Assembly: GCA_017445905.1 (NCBI GenBank)
Contig: JAFSRX010000063.1
Coordinates: 1-64,000, forward strand
Length of the DNA stretch: 64,000 nucleotides
Direction: 5' to 3'
DNA from: Eubacterium sp.
GTDB taxonomy: Bacteria > Bacillota > Clostridia > Oscillospirales > Acutalibacteraceae
Part shown: positions 52,710-61,092 of the stretch, one piece after another
Position numbering within the stretch: the stretch's first letter is position 1
Layout of the letters: each line of letters opens with the position of its first letter
The notes under the pieces: model-generated
Databases searched by the model: none
What the model was told of the DNA's origin: nothing
The model's input: only the letters and a program-made list of their open reading frames with translations
Made by a program: the position numbers and the translations under genes

Positions 52710-53273
52710 ATGACTTTGGACGAACTTGAAATTCAGTGTAAAAACTGCAATAAATGCGCTTTATGCGAGGGAAGAACAAATCTTGTTTTCGGAATAGGAA
52801 ATAAAAACGCAGATATTATGCTCATAGGCGAGGGACCGGGCGAAAACGAGGATTTGCAAGGCGAGCCCTTTGTTGGAAGAAGCGGAAAGCTGCTTGATAA
52901 ATTTCTTGAGAGCATAGACCTTTCAAGAAACAAAAATGTTTATATAGCAAATATGGTTAAATGCCGTCCTCCCCACAACCGCGACCCGAAGCCCGAGGAG
53001 CAGGATATGTGCATAACCTGGCTGAGAGAACAGTTTAAAATAATTAAGCCGAAAATAATTATCTGCGTTGGAAGGATTTCAGCTCAAAGACTTATTTCTC
53101 CCGATTTTAAAGTTACAAAGCAGCACGGCGAGTTTATCCAAAAAGGCGGAGTTCTTATGATGGGAACATTTCACCCTGCTGCAATTTTAAGGAATCCGAA
53201 CAACAAAGAGCTTGCGTTTCAGGATTGGCTGAAGGTAAGAGATAAGATTGAAGAACTTGGAATAGAAATATAG
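52710..53273 (+). CDS. Family 4 uracil-DNA glycosylase
   Basis: A 187-residue iron-sulfur glycosylase that removes uracil from DNA. Cysteines near the N-terminus (CKNCNKCALC) and later Cys residues (MVKCRPP and IICVG) ligate a 4Fe-4S cluster; catalytic motif GEGPGENED and the late HPAAILRNP are canonical. The start at 52710 follows GAGGTG. Single gene. Confidence 0.93.
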   Translation: MTLDELEIQCKNCNKCALCEGRTNLVFGIGNKNADIMLIGEGPGENEDLQGEPFVGRSGKLLDKFLESIDLSRNKNVYIANMVKCRPPHNRDPKPEEQDMCITWLREQFKIIKPKIIICVGRISAQRLISPDFKVTKQHGEFIQKGGVLMMGTFHPAAILRNPNNKELAFQDWLKVRDKIEELGIEI

Positions 53274-53324
53274 AATGATGAATGATGAATTAATGGTGGA
53301 CTTCCTTCACACCTGATTGTATTA

Positions 53325-53335
53325 GATCCTCATCC
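53325..53335 (-). repeat. Third GGATGAGGATC motif after a terminator
   Basis: On the minus strand the LRR-gene terminator T-tract is followed by GCAACAAAGGATGAGGATC. The same 11 bases follow terminators at 56894 and 58699. Confidence 0.45.
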
Positions 53336-53347
53336 TTTGTTGCAAAA

Positions 53348-53380
53348 AAAACGAGCTTCCTCATTGAGAAAGCTCGTTTT
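53348..53380. terminator. Bidirectional terminator
   Basis: AAAACGAGCTT/AAGCTCGTTTT stem between convergent genes with A and T runs on both sides. Confidence 0.85.
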
Positions 53381-53390
53381 AATAGTTTTA

Positions 53391-54917
53391 TCAGCTAAGT
53401 GCAACAAATTTTATGTTGTTCTTCTTTGCATATGTTTGCGCTTTTGAGCCTTTTGGCGCGGTTATTGTTACCTCGTACCCATATTCATCAAACTCATCAT
53501 TGTATTTATGAGGTACATAGATAACACTTTCAGAAAGCGCTGTTGATTTTCCTTTTATTGTTAAATTGGTCATTGTGTAATTAAAGAAAGCATAGCTTTT
53601 TATTGTTTTAACACTTGAAGGTATAGTAATCTTTTTAAGTGGTGTTCCGATAAACGCCTCTTCTCCAATCGTTTCCAATTTATTCGGAAGTTTAACGCTT
53701 TTAACACTGGTCCCGTCAAATGTTCTCTTTTTTATTGCTTTCAACGAGGTCTTTGATAAATCAACAGATGTTAAATCCCAATTATATCTGAAAGATTCAT
53801 AGCCCAAGCTTGTTACTGATTTTGGCAAGCTTAATTTATTTATCCTTGTATCTTCATAAGCACGGGCACCTATTGTTGTAACCTTTGATGGAACCTTAAT
53901 TTCCGTTAATGCAGCTCTTGAAAATGCTCCGTTGTCAATTTTTTTCAATTTCGAAGGCAAATTTGCTTTCGTTATCTTTGCATTGTTAAAGGCGTTTTTA
54001 CCTATTGTGGTTACAGTCTTTGGAACTGTGTAGGTTTTTGCAGTTTTTGTAGCAGGATAAAGAATCAGCCTTGTTTTTTTCTTGTTAAACAATACTCCGT
54101 TTTTAAGAGAGTATCTTTTGCTGTTTTTAGGAATAGAAATCGTTTTAAGCGATTTGCAATTTGTAAATGCTTCGCCTGTGAATGTTTGCAAAGCAGCTCC
54201 TATTTTTACCTTGGAAACCGATGAACAATAAAAAGCGTCCGGTTTTAGCTCTTTTACTTTGTTAAGATTTACGGTTTTAACCTTGCTCAAAACAAACGCA
54301 TTGCGTCTGATTGTTTTCACTGTTTTGGGCACTGTGAAGCTTTTGGCTGTTTTTTTGGAAGGATATGCAACAAGCTCTTTTAAATCTTTTGTATAAAGAA
54401 CGCCGTTTTTTACCTTGAAATTTTTATTGCCCTTGTCAATAACTATATTTTTAACAAAGGGAAACGGATTATACTCCATTGTTATAAGCCCTTTTCCGAG
54501 TTTAACTGTTTCAAGAGATTTTGCACCGTCACCAATCCATCCAAACGCGGTAAAATCGTTTGTATCAGAATACATTATTGAACCGTAAAAACCAGCCTTC
54601 TTTGTTTTTCCTAATCTTTTAACAGAGTTTGGAAATACCAGAGTTTTCGGCTTTTGGCCCCAACAGGAGAATCGCTCTACTGCAACAACGCTTTTTCCTG
54701 AAATTTTTGACGGAATGGTTATTGTTTTTGAATTATTGCTTTCTACATACGTATCTTTAATTATAACTTCATTGTTTTGAACAACATAATAATACTCTAT
54801 GCCGTTAATTGTTTTTGACTTAGTTGCCGCCTGTGCGGGAATGCTTACGGAAAAAACCGATGTAAATAAAGCCGTTGCCGACAGCATAAGCGCAATAATT
54901 CTTTTTTTTGTTTTCAT
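53391..54917 (-). CDS. Secreted BspA-type leucine-rich repeat protein
   Basis: A 508-residue protein with a signal peptide (about 1-31) and about ten leucine-rich repeats of the BspA/LRR_5 type (for example VKSVKLPNKLETIGEEAF, LKKITIPSSVKTIKSYAF). Two copies of the NGVLY/NKKKTRLILYPA segment show an internal duplication. Such proteins mediate adhesion or binding at the surface. There is no sorting signal, so it is secreted or loosely held. AGGAGAG precedes the start. Confidence 0.88.
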   Translation of the reverse strand: MKTKKRIIALMLSATALFTSVFSVSIPAQAATKSKTINGIEYYYVVQNNEVIIKDTYVESNNSKTITIPSKISGKSVVAVERFSCWGQKPKTLVFPNSVKRLGKTKKAGFYGSIMYSDTNDFTAFGWIGDGAKSLETVKLGKGLITMEYNPFPFVKNIVIDKGNKNFKVKNGVLYTKDLKELVAYPSKKTAKSFTVPKTVKTIRRNAFVLSKVKTVNLNKVKELKPDAFYCSSVSKVKIGAALQTFTGEAFTNCKSLKTISIPKNSKRYSLKNGVLFNKKKTRLILYPATKTAKTYTVPKTVTTIGKNAFNNAKITKANLPSKLKKIDNGAFSRAALTEIKVPSKVTTIGARAYEDTRINKLSLPKSVTSLGYESFRYNWDLTSVDLSKTSLKAIKKRTFDGTSVKSVKLPNKLETIGEEAFIGTPLKKITIPSSVKTIKSYAFFNYTMTNLTIKGKSTALSESVIYVPHKYNDEFDEYGYEVTITAPKGSKAQTYAKKNNIKFVALS

Positions 54918-55064
54918 TTTTTCACTCTCCTAATTTTTTTCTGATTCTGCACATGGTTGCGCATAAATCAGCATTGCTTATTGTCAACTATTTTGATATT
55001 TATAATATATCATTTATAAAGTTGTGCGTCAATGTTAAAAATATATCTCACAATTTAAAAATAA

Positions 55065-56765
55065 TTAATTGAATATTTTTTCATATTCTTCTATTGCCTG
55101 ATTGCATTCTTTGGGCAAATCAAGACGGGGTTTGTCCGGCAATGAATATGCTTTTTTATCGGTTGTTGCTTTAACATGCTCTAAGTCTGCTTTTAGCTGT
55201 TCCAGTTTTTCAAAGCAATATGTTGCACTGTCATAGTCGCCGTTTTCAAGATATGTTGACGTTACATTAATAAGCATTACGGCATAATCATAGTACTCAT
55301 CATAGAAATACTTTCCGTATTTTAAAGCCGTTGTTTTATATTCTATAGTTTTTTCTATATCGTTTTGAGAAAAATAATATATTGCTTTTGCGCTGTATGC
55401 ATTGCTTATGTATTTATTATTTGAAATAATAATATCTGCTTTTTTGTTGATTTCATCATAGTCTTCGTTTTCATAAAGTGTATCAATCTGCGCCATTGTA
55501 TTATACTTGCATATATGCGTTGCAGCCTCACTTTTGGATAACAAATAAAGGAGCGAGCTCGTTCCCAGGTATAATGAAATTATAATAACAAAACAAAGCG
55601 AAACAACCAAGCTGTTCTTAATAACAGTCTTTTTTATTGAAAACGTTTTGAAATTTTTCACACTTCCCGAAACGCATATTAAAAGTATAAAATCAACAAT
55701 CAGAAACTGAAAGTCAAAATCAAGCATTGAATGAGCGGCGGCAACAAGAAGAATCAATCTGTTCTTTTTTGACATTTCTTTATTAAATATGGCTTTAATA
55801 AAGCATGTCAAAAGCAATATTGCCGGAATCCATCCAATATCAACAAAGAGCTGCAGCAATTCATTATGAACAAAGGTGTTTGAATAAACCGCTGTCTGAA
55901 AAGAGCCCTGAGCGAAATAATAGCCCATATAGCCGATGCCAAACGGGTGAGATAGAATAAACTTAACTGCGTCTTTAAAATAAATTAATCTGCCTGTAAG
56001 CGTTCCTGCCTTAAAAGATATTGTTAAAAATCTTCCTATTGCGCCGTGTTTTCCTGTTATTGCAAAATATATTCCCGCAGCCACAATCATAATTCCTGCA
56101 GAAACAAGTATTGTCTGTTTAACTCGTTTGTTCTCTGCAATAAACAGAATTCCCAAAAAAGCAAAACAAAAAATGATAAATGAAGATCTGCTTCCTGTCA
56201 TGAAAATTCCGAACACATGAACAGCCATACCAAATACGCTGAAAAATTTCAATTCCTTTTTTGTGGATAGAATAATAAGTCCTATTATTAAAAAAAGCGC
56301 AAAAGTGTTTGGATATTGAAAAAAACCGCTTATTCTTGAATCAACGGAAAAATAATCTTTTAAGACATTTATATGCGAAAGCACATATGAAACAACTGTC
56401 ATTATCACACCTGATACAGGAATGAAATCGAGAATATAGTCCTTGTCTATATCATCTTGAAATAAAACAAGCCAATAAAGAAGCAAGGGCAAAAACTTAA
56501 CAAATCCAAGAAGAGAATAATACTTATCTACGCCCCAAAACGCTGTTACTAAAAACCCTGAGCTTATACAGAATACCGCAAGCGTTGTTAAGCAAAAAGG
56601 TATTTTAATTTCTCTGTTTTTGATTGCTTTTATTATGAGCCATATGCCAAGAATAATATTGCAAACCGCTCCCGCAGGCTCGTTAAATAATCCAACTGCG
56701 AATGAGCCGAAAAGCAAAAATATTACGTGAAAATCTTTGAAGAATAATAGTTTTGAATTTTTCAT
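55065..56765 (-). CDS. O-antigen ligase/polymerase-like membrane protein with TPR tail
   Basis: A 566-residue protein with about twelve membrane helices and the Wzy/WaaL-type loop and motif region (MTGSRSSFIIFCFAFLGIL; FVHNELLQLFVDIGW). The C-terminal part (about 440-566) is soluble and TPR-like (NAYSAKAIYYFSQNDIEKTIEY). Relatives polymerise or ligate surface glycans. No other glycan genes adjoin. The start at 56765 follows GTGGTG. Confidence 0.82.
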   Translation of the reverse strand: MKNSKLLFFKDFHVIFLLFGSFAVGLFNEPAGAVCNIILGIWLIIKAIKNREIKIPFCLTTLAVFCISSGFLVTAFWGVDKYYSLLGFVKFLPLLLYWLVLFQDDIDKDYILDFIPVSGVIMTVVSYVLSHINVLKDYFSVDSRISGFFQYPNTFALFLIIGLIILSTKKELKFFSVFGMAVHVFGIFMTGSRSSFIIFCFAFLGILFIAENKRVKQTILVSAGIMIVAAGIYFAITGKHGAIGRFLTISFKAGTLTGRLIYFKDAVKFILSHPFGIGYMGYYFAQGSFQTAVYSNTFVHNELLQLFVDIGWIPAILLLTCFIKAIFNKEMSKKNRLILLVAAAHSMLDFDFQFLIVDFILLICVSGSVKNFKTFSIKKTVIKNSLVVSLCFVIIISLYLGTSSLLYLLSKSEAATHICKYNTMAQIDTLYENEDYDEINKKADIIISNNKYISNAYSAKAIYYFSQNDIEKTIEYKTTALKYGKYFYDEYYDYAVMLINVTSTYLENGDYDSATYCFEKLEQLKADLEHVKATTDKKAYSLPDKPRLDLPKECNQAIEEYEKIFN

Positions 56766-56861
56766 AATCACCACAATGCTTAAATAGGTATAAAATAATG
56801 ATATCACAACAGACTAATGATTTCAACTTTGTAAAATACCCGCACATTCTCTATTTATTCA

Positions 56862-56905
56862 CCTTTGGAAAATTGCCCTGTTCGATCCTCATCCTCTTTA
56901 CCAAA
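56862..56905 (-). repeat. Copy of a 33-bp repeat shared with the tRNA-Gly unit
   Basis: 33 bases, from CCTTTGGAAAATTGCC to GATCCTCATCC on the plus strand, match 58666-58698 exactly. Here they follow a run of A on the plus strand. Confidence 0.7.
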
Positions 56906-56995
56906 AAAAACACCACGAGGGCGCCCGTCATAAAGAAGGTTAGGTTTTAAACAGCTATTTATAACAATACATAAAACTATTAAAGACAATATTAT

Positions 56996-57024
56996 AACAG
57001 CCTTCGGTTTAACCGAAGGCTGTT
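56996..57024 (-). terminator. Terminator of the Fic operon
   Basis: AACAGCCTTCGG/CCGAAGGCTGTT, 12-bp perfect stem overlapping the Fic stop region. Confidence 0.75.
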
Positions 57025-57025
57025 G

Positions 57026-57619
57026 TTATTTCTTGCTTGTAATTCTTTCAAACATTGCGTTGATTTTATCGTAATCGCGGGCGAAGGATTCAGCGCTGGC
57101 GATTATCATTTCATCGGCGGTAACGTCCGAGAAATCCACCTTGTATCCGGTGTGGTCTGCGAGATACTCAATAAATAATCTCTGCGCCCTGCCGTTGCCT
57201 TCACGGAACGGATGAAGAACATTGATTTCGCTCAGGTAATACGCAAGGCGGTGAGCGATATTGCCGTCATAATCAATCAGATAATTATCCGCTTTGAGTT
57301 TGGCAAAGATGTCCGCCGCATACGTCTCAATATGCTGACTCAGGCAAAACTGATTACCCTTTGAGATATTAACGTGACGGGGTTCGCCCGCCCAGGTATA
57401 AATATCTTCAAAGACAAATTTGTGAATTCTTTTAAGGTGTTCAAAATCAAAGTTGCCCTTAATCGGCTCCGCCTTTGCCATCGCTATTTTCAGCGAGGTG
57501 ATTTCTCTTTCGGCGGTAACAAGCTCGTCATGGTTTTTAATACCGAGTTTGTTTATCAGCACACCCGAATCGGGATAACAGTATTCTTTATCCCATTCAT
57601 ATTCGTAACTATATCCCAT
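57026..57619 (-). CDS. Fic-domain protein (toxin, AMP-transferase)
   Basis: A 197-residue protein with the complete Fic motif HPFREGNGRAQR (His136-Arg147) and the flap region upstream. Fic enzymes transfer AMP to hydroxyl groups of target proteins. It lacks its own inhibitory helix, which is supplied by the small upstream gene, so this is a class I FicT/FicA-type toxin-antitoxin pair. It starts 8 bases after the antitoxin stop. Confidence 0.92.
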   Translation of the reverse strand: MGYSYEYEWDKEYCYPDSGVLINKLGIKNHDELVTAEREITSLKIAMAKAEPIKGNFDFEHLKRIHKFVFEDIYTWAGEPRHVNISKGNQFCLSQHIETYAADIFAKLKADNYLIDYDGNIAHRLAYYLSEINVLHPFREGNGRAQRLFIEYLADHTGYKVDFSDVTADEMIIASAESFARDYDKINAMFERITSKK

Positions 57620-57627
57620 AAGCTCAC

Positions 57628-57789
57628 CTATGCGGAATGCTTGAGTATCAGCTCGCGCAGAATCTTCTGAAACTGCTCTTTGCTCGAAAGGGAAATGCGG
57701 ATGCGTTCCTTGTCTGCATCGGTAAGCGGCATTCCCTCAATCGCCATTGAGCCGTTCACTTCATTTACAATTTTATCTATCTCACTCAT
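57628..57789 (-). CDS. Fic antitoxin (VbhA/FicA-like)
   Basis: A 53-residue helical protein with the inhibitory motif S-x-x-x-E-G as Ser14-Met-Ala-Ile-Glu18-Gly19 in NGSMAIEGM. Its glutamate would enter the Fic active site and block ATP binding. The start at 57789 follows AGGAG; the longer frame is rejected. Transcribed first in the operon, as expected for an antitoxin. Confidence 0.88.
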   Translation of the reverse strand: MSEIDKIVNEVNGSMAIEGMPLTDADKERIRISLSSKEQFQKILRELILKHSA

Positions 57790-57819
57790 ACGCTTTCTCC
57801 TTTCGTTTAGTACACCTAT

Positions 57820-57848
57820 ATTATACCACATAGGCGCTAATATTTCAA
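57820..57848 (-). promoter_or_regulatory. Promoter of the Fic toxin-antitoxin operon
   Basis: TTGAAA, a 17-bp spacer and TATAAT on the minus strand. CCTAT/ATAGG inverted half-sites flank the -10 box and could be an autoregulatory operator. Confidence 0.8.
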
Positions 57849-57980
57849 TAAATATAATTGCTTCATTCTATAGAAAAAACGTACTTTTGATATAAGATGT
57901 CAAAAGTGCCATTGCGTTATTCTTGACAAGAGTTACAGAAAAAAGACCGGAAGAGAAAATGCTCTTTCAGTCTTTAAAGT

Positions 57981-58325
57981 TTATTTATTGTTTTTAGCAG
58001 TATTAACAGAAGCAATCAACAATCTGCGTATTGTTCCACATTGATTTAATAACGCTTTTGTAGTCACTTCGGTAAGAAAACCGGCTTTTTGAAAAAGTTC
58101 TAACCAATATTCAGTTTCATATGTTTCTTTGAGCGCTATTTGTAGTTTTGACACAAAGTCTGATTTGCTTTGAGCGTAGTTGGCTTCATGAATGTTTGCG
58201 CCAATACTTGTTGAAGAGCGCTCTATCTGATTTACAAGTGCAGAATGCCCTTTTATTGTTTCAACTACATTTAATACAGCAACAGAAAAATCCATAGACA
58301 AATCAATTAGCTTATTCTCTTTCAC
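57981..58325 (-). CDS. Four-helix-bundle protein (23S rRNA intervening-sequence family)
   Basis: A 114-residue helical protein with the family pattern SSTSIGANIHEANYAQSKSDFVSKLQIALKE and EYWLELFQKA. The start is a GTG at 58325 with GAGGTG upstream; the longer ATG frame is less likely. Related proteins are encoded in 23S rRNA insertions or alone; their role is unknown. Upstream lies an array of short hairpins. Confidence 0.85.
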   Translation of the reverse strand: MKENKLIDLSMDFSVAVLNVVETIKGHSALVNQIERSSTSIGANIHEANYAQSKSDFVSKLQIALKETYETEYWLELFQKAGFLTEVTTKALLNQCGTIRRLLIASVNTAKNNK

Positions 58326-58344
58326 AATATCACCTCTTATGTAT

Positions 58345-58535
58345 TTTAACATATATAATGAAATATTGCTATGCAATATGAAATAATTTGCTAATGCAAA
58401 TTGTGAAATATCTCGCTGTGCTCAATATGAAATAAAATTAATCCACATACGACGCAGGAGTATTTCATTGCGAAGCAATTTCATATTCCGAAGGAATATT
58501 TCTTTAATCCGCAAGGATTAATTTAATTGGGAGAA
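58345..58535 (-). repeat. Array of six short hairpins upstream of the four-helix gene
   Basis: Small stem-loops such as ATATTGC-AT-AGCAATAT-type, TTTGCATTAGCAAA, ATTGCTTCGCAAT, ATATTCCTTCGGAATAT and TAATCCTTGCGGATTA follow one another at about 20-base intervals, separated by TTTCA/TGAAAT-type joints. Confidence 0.6.
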
Positions 58536-58573
58536 CCTTCTTTCCGACGGTTCTCCCACGAGGGTGTTCTTTT

Positions 58574-58592
58574 TTTGGAGCGGATTACGAGG
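58574..58592 (-). repeat. Copy of tRNA-Gly 3' end (candidate attachment site)
   Basis: TTTGGAGCGGATTACGAGG, 19 bases, exactly repeats 58740-58758 at the tRNA-Gly 3' end, same orientation, 166 bp away. A GGGAGAACC/GGTTCTCCC hairpin follows on the minus strand, taking the place of a second terminator. Confidence 0.75.
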
Positions 58593-58710
58593 TCGCTCGG
58601 CTCGCTTCTGCGCTCGCCGACACGCACGCGGGCATCTAAACAGTCCACAGGACTGTTTTTATTTTCCTTTGGAAAATTGCCCTGTTCGATCCTCATCCGC
58701 TTACCAAATG
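58593..58710 (-). other. Hairpin unit between the two tRNA-Gly 3' ends
   Basis: On the minus strand: GGATGAGGATCGAACAGGGC (part of a 33-bp repeat also at 56862), TTTTCC/GGAAAA, AAACAGTCC/GGACTGTTT, and GTCGGCGAGCGC with its partner. There is no coding evidence. Confidence 0.5.
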
Positions 58711-58737
58711 AAAAAGCATCCCGTTTGGGATGCTTTT
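58711..58737 (-). terminator. Terminator of tRNA-Gly
   Basis: AAAAGCATCCC/GGGATGCTTTT perfect stem with a four-base loop; T run on the minus strand. Confidence 0.85.
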
Positions 58738-58741
58738 CATT

Positions 58742-58817
58742 TGGAGCGGATTACGAGGATCGAACTCGCTACCTTCACCTTGGCAAGGTGACGCTCTACC
58801 GAATGAGCTAAATCCGC
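58742..58817 (-). tRNA. tRNA-Gly (anticodon GCC)
   Basis: On the minus strand the 76-nt sequence folds as a tRNA: acceptor GCGGATT/AATCCGC, D-arm GCTC...GAGC, anticodon arm TCACC-TTGCCAA-GGTGA with GCC, T-arm GCGAG-TTCGATC-CTCGT, then TCCA. CCA is encoded. Its 3' end is duplicated 166 bp downstream. Confidence 0.96.
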
Positions 58818-58926
58818 ATTCACTGTAAGTAGTATTATAACCATATAGGCATTTTTTGTCAAGAAAAAATTATGTTTTAATTCGCTCTTGTGTATGCATG
58901 TTCAGTGCTACACAATATAGACTGTA

Positions 58927-58955
58927 TTTACAATAACTCTTTTTTTTGATAGAAT
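58927..58955 (+). promoter_or_regulatory. Promoter of the dnaD-dnaC operon
   Basis: TTTACA, a 17-bp spacer and TAGAAT. Confidence 0.6.
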
Positions 58956-58991
58956 TATATAGTGCGAAAAATGTGTGAAAGGAGTGCTAAA

Positions 58992-60002
58992 ATGAATTAC
59001 CAGATTATGCCGATGGGCAAGGTTTGGGAAGACGGAATGTTTTCCGTTCCCTCTATAATTACAAAAAGCTATATAAAACTTGCAAGCGAATATCAGCTTA
59101 AAGCGCTTCTTCTCATTTTATCAAATGGAGGTAACTCCGACAGCAAACAGATTGCAAAAACCCTCGGCTGCACCGAAAGTGATGCCGATGATTTTCTTGA
59201 GTTCTGGGTTGACGAGGGAGTTTTGATAAGGGATTCCCGGATAACCGACTCCCATATTACAAAAACAGAAGAGAAAAAAGAGGAAAAACCTCCCGAAAAA
59301 ACGCAGAAAAAAGAAAAAACCGAAGCGCTTCCCCTTCCCGTTTTAAATAAGCAGGATATTATTCTGGCAATGGCTGAAAACGAAGAAGTGAACACTCTTT
59401 TACAGAGCGCTCAGGATGTCTGGGGCGGACCAATCAGCCACTCGATTCAGTCGGCTTTGGTCAATATGGTTCAGTACTACGGTCTGCCCTGCACGATTGC
59501 TCTGACCATTTTTCAGTTTTATAAAAATGAGAGAGATAAGGGCAAGGCGCTTGGAATTGCATATGTTCTTGCTATGGCAAAAAACTGGAGCGATGAGGGA
59601 ATAACTTCTCATGACGCGGCTGAGGAAAAGCTCAGATATATTGAAAACACCAATCATCTCTGGAAAGAAATTCTTGCAATGGGCTCTATCCGCTACAGAA
59701 ATCCGACTCCGAAACAGCGAGCTATGGTCAAGGGCTGGGAAGAGGATTTTTCATTTGATTTAATATCCTACGCCTGTGAGCTTATGTGTGAAACAGCAGA
59801 AAAACCGAGCATAAACTATCTTGACGGAATACTTAAAAGATGGAAAAAAGACGGAATAAAAACTGTTGAAGAGGCAAAGGCAAACAAGGAAAACCATACA
59901 AATAAAAAGACAAAAGGGAATCAGAAATTAAAAGGTACGCCGTCTTTTGATATCAATGAAATCGAGAAAAGGGCGATATTTAATGATGATTATGATATAT
60001 AG
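58992..60002 (+). CDS. DnaD-domain replication initiation protein
   Basis: A 336-residue protein: an N-terminal winged-helix (LKALLLILSNGGNSDSKQIAKTLGCTE), a charged linker (about 95-125) and two helical DnaB_2/DnaD domains (YGLPCTIALTIFQFYKN; KPSINYLDGILKRWKKDGI). It remodels DNA at primosome assembly. The start at 58992 follows AAAGGAG. A DnaC/DnaI-type loader gene begins 10 bases downstream; the pair acts in helicase loading. Confidence 0.9.
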   Translation: MNYQIMPMGKVWEDGMFSVPSIITKSYIKLASEYQLKALLLILSNGGNSDSKQIAKTLGCTESDADDFLEFWVDEGVLIRDSRITDSHITKTEEKKEEKPPEKTQKKEKTEALPLPVLNKQDIILAMAENEEVNTLLQSAQDVWGGPISHSIQSALVNMVQYYGLPCTIALTIFQFYKNERDKGKALGIAYVLAMAKNWSDEGITSHDAAEEKLRYIENTNHLWKEILAMGSIRYRNPTPKQRAMVKGWEEDFSFDLISYACELMCETAEKPSINYLDGILKRWKKDGIKTVEEAKANKENHTNKKTKGNQKLKGTPSFDINEIEKRAIFNDDYDI

Positions 60003-60012
60003 AAGGTAGAAT

Positions 60013-60981
60013 ATGGGTTATACAGGAAGTATGTACAGAAAAGCTCAGCGAATTCTTGAGCAGAGAAGGGATAACGCTTTTAACGAGGCTCAACAGCGCA
60101 GTGAAAAAATCAGACAAGTTGTCCCCGAAATAGAGTCAATTCAGAAGCAGCTATCAGGCGTCGGACTTGAAATATCGCAGCTTTTCTTTTATAAAGGTAA
60201 CACCGAAGAAAAGGTTGCCGAGCTGAGAAGCAAAAGCAGAGAGCTTGTTTCAAAGCGCTCAAAAATTCTTAAAGAAAACGGCTACAGCGAGGATGCAATG
60301 CAGCCCCATTATGTTTGCCCCGTCTGTGAGGACAGAGGCTTTGTTAACGGAAGGCTGTGCAGCTGTCATATTCAGTTATTAAAGGATTTAATGAAGAATG
60401 AAATCCGCAAATTTGCACCGCTTGACGATTGCACCTTTGATAATTTCAAGCTTGAATACTACAGCGAAACTCCTCTTGAAAACTCAATAGTTCCCCGTGA
60501 AAGAGCTAAGAAGATTTTTGAATCGGCAAGACTTTATGCTCAGAATTTCTCACTTGAAAGCAAAAACCTTCTTTTCAGCGGAGCAACAGGACTTGGCAAA
60601 ACCCACCTTTCTCTTGCCATTGCAAATGTTGTTATCAATAAAGGCTATGATGTTTGCTACGGAACAAGCCAGAATATCTGCGATGATTTACAATCGGAGC
60701 AGTTTGGCAGAACGGAAAATATTCACTACACAAAACAGCAGGTTCTTGATAGCGATTTGCTCATTCTTGACGATCTCGGATGTGAGGTGAACAATCAATA
60801 TTCAACTGCCATTCTCTATAATATAATCAACTCCCGTATTCTCTCAAAAAAACCGACTATTATCAGCACAAACTGTCAATTTTCAGAGCTTCTTGAGAAA
60901 TACGACCAGAGAATAACAAGCAGAATTACCGGAGAATATACAAATATGATAATCTTCGGAAACGATATAAGAAATCTATAA
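60013..60981 (+). CDS. DnaC/DnaI-type helicase loader ATPase
   Basis: A 322-residue AAA+ protein: N-terminal coiled region, a zinc-binding cysteine cluster (CPVCEDRGFVNGRLCSC), Walker A (GATGLGKTHLS), Walker B (LLILDDLG) and the DnaC signature GEYTNMI. It probably loads the replicative helicase with the DnaD protein encoded just upstream. AGAAGG precedes the start. Confidence 0.93.
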   Translation: MGYTGSMYRKAQRILEQRRDNAFNEAQQRSEKIRQVVPEIESIQKQLSGVGLEISQLFFYKGNTEEKVAELRSKSRELVSKRSKILKENGYSEDAMQPHYVCPVCEDRGFVNGRLCSCHIQLLKDLMKNEIRKFAPLDDCTFDNFKLEYYSETPLENSIVPRERAKKIFESARLYAQNFSLESKNLLFSGATGLGKTHLSLAIANVVINKGYDVCYGTSQNICDDLQSEQFGRTENIHYTKQQVLDSDLLILDDLGCEVNNQYSTAILYNIINSRILSKKPTIISTNCQFSELLEKYDQRITSRITGEYTNMIIFGNDIRNL

Positions 60982-60984
60982 GAA

Positions 60985-61015
60985 AAAACCTCGCCTAATG
61001 CTTGCGAGGTTTTTT
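60985..61015 (+). terminator. Terminator of the dnaD-dnaC operon
   Basis: AAAACCTCGC/GCGAGGTTTT stem with a T-run of six. Confidence 0.9.
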
Positions 61016-61092
61016 AGTTACGCGTGGCGCGTTTCGCGAGTCGCGTGTCGTTTTGCTTCGCTAAATATGAAAACTTATCCTTTGGTTATGAT

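Noticed and set aside
56880-56905. tRNA fragment (TTCGATCCTC ... ACCA) as a tRNA gene
   Set aside because: Only a T-arm-like stretch is present; no acceptor, D or anticodon arms can be built. It is part of the dispersed 33-bp repeat.
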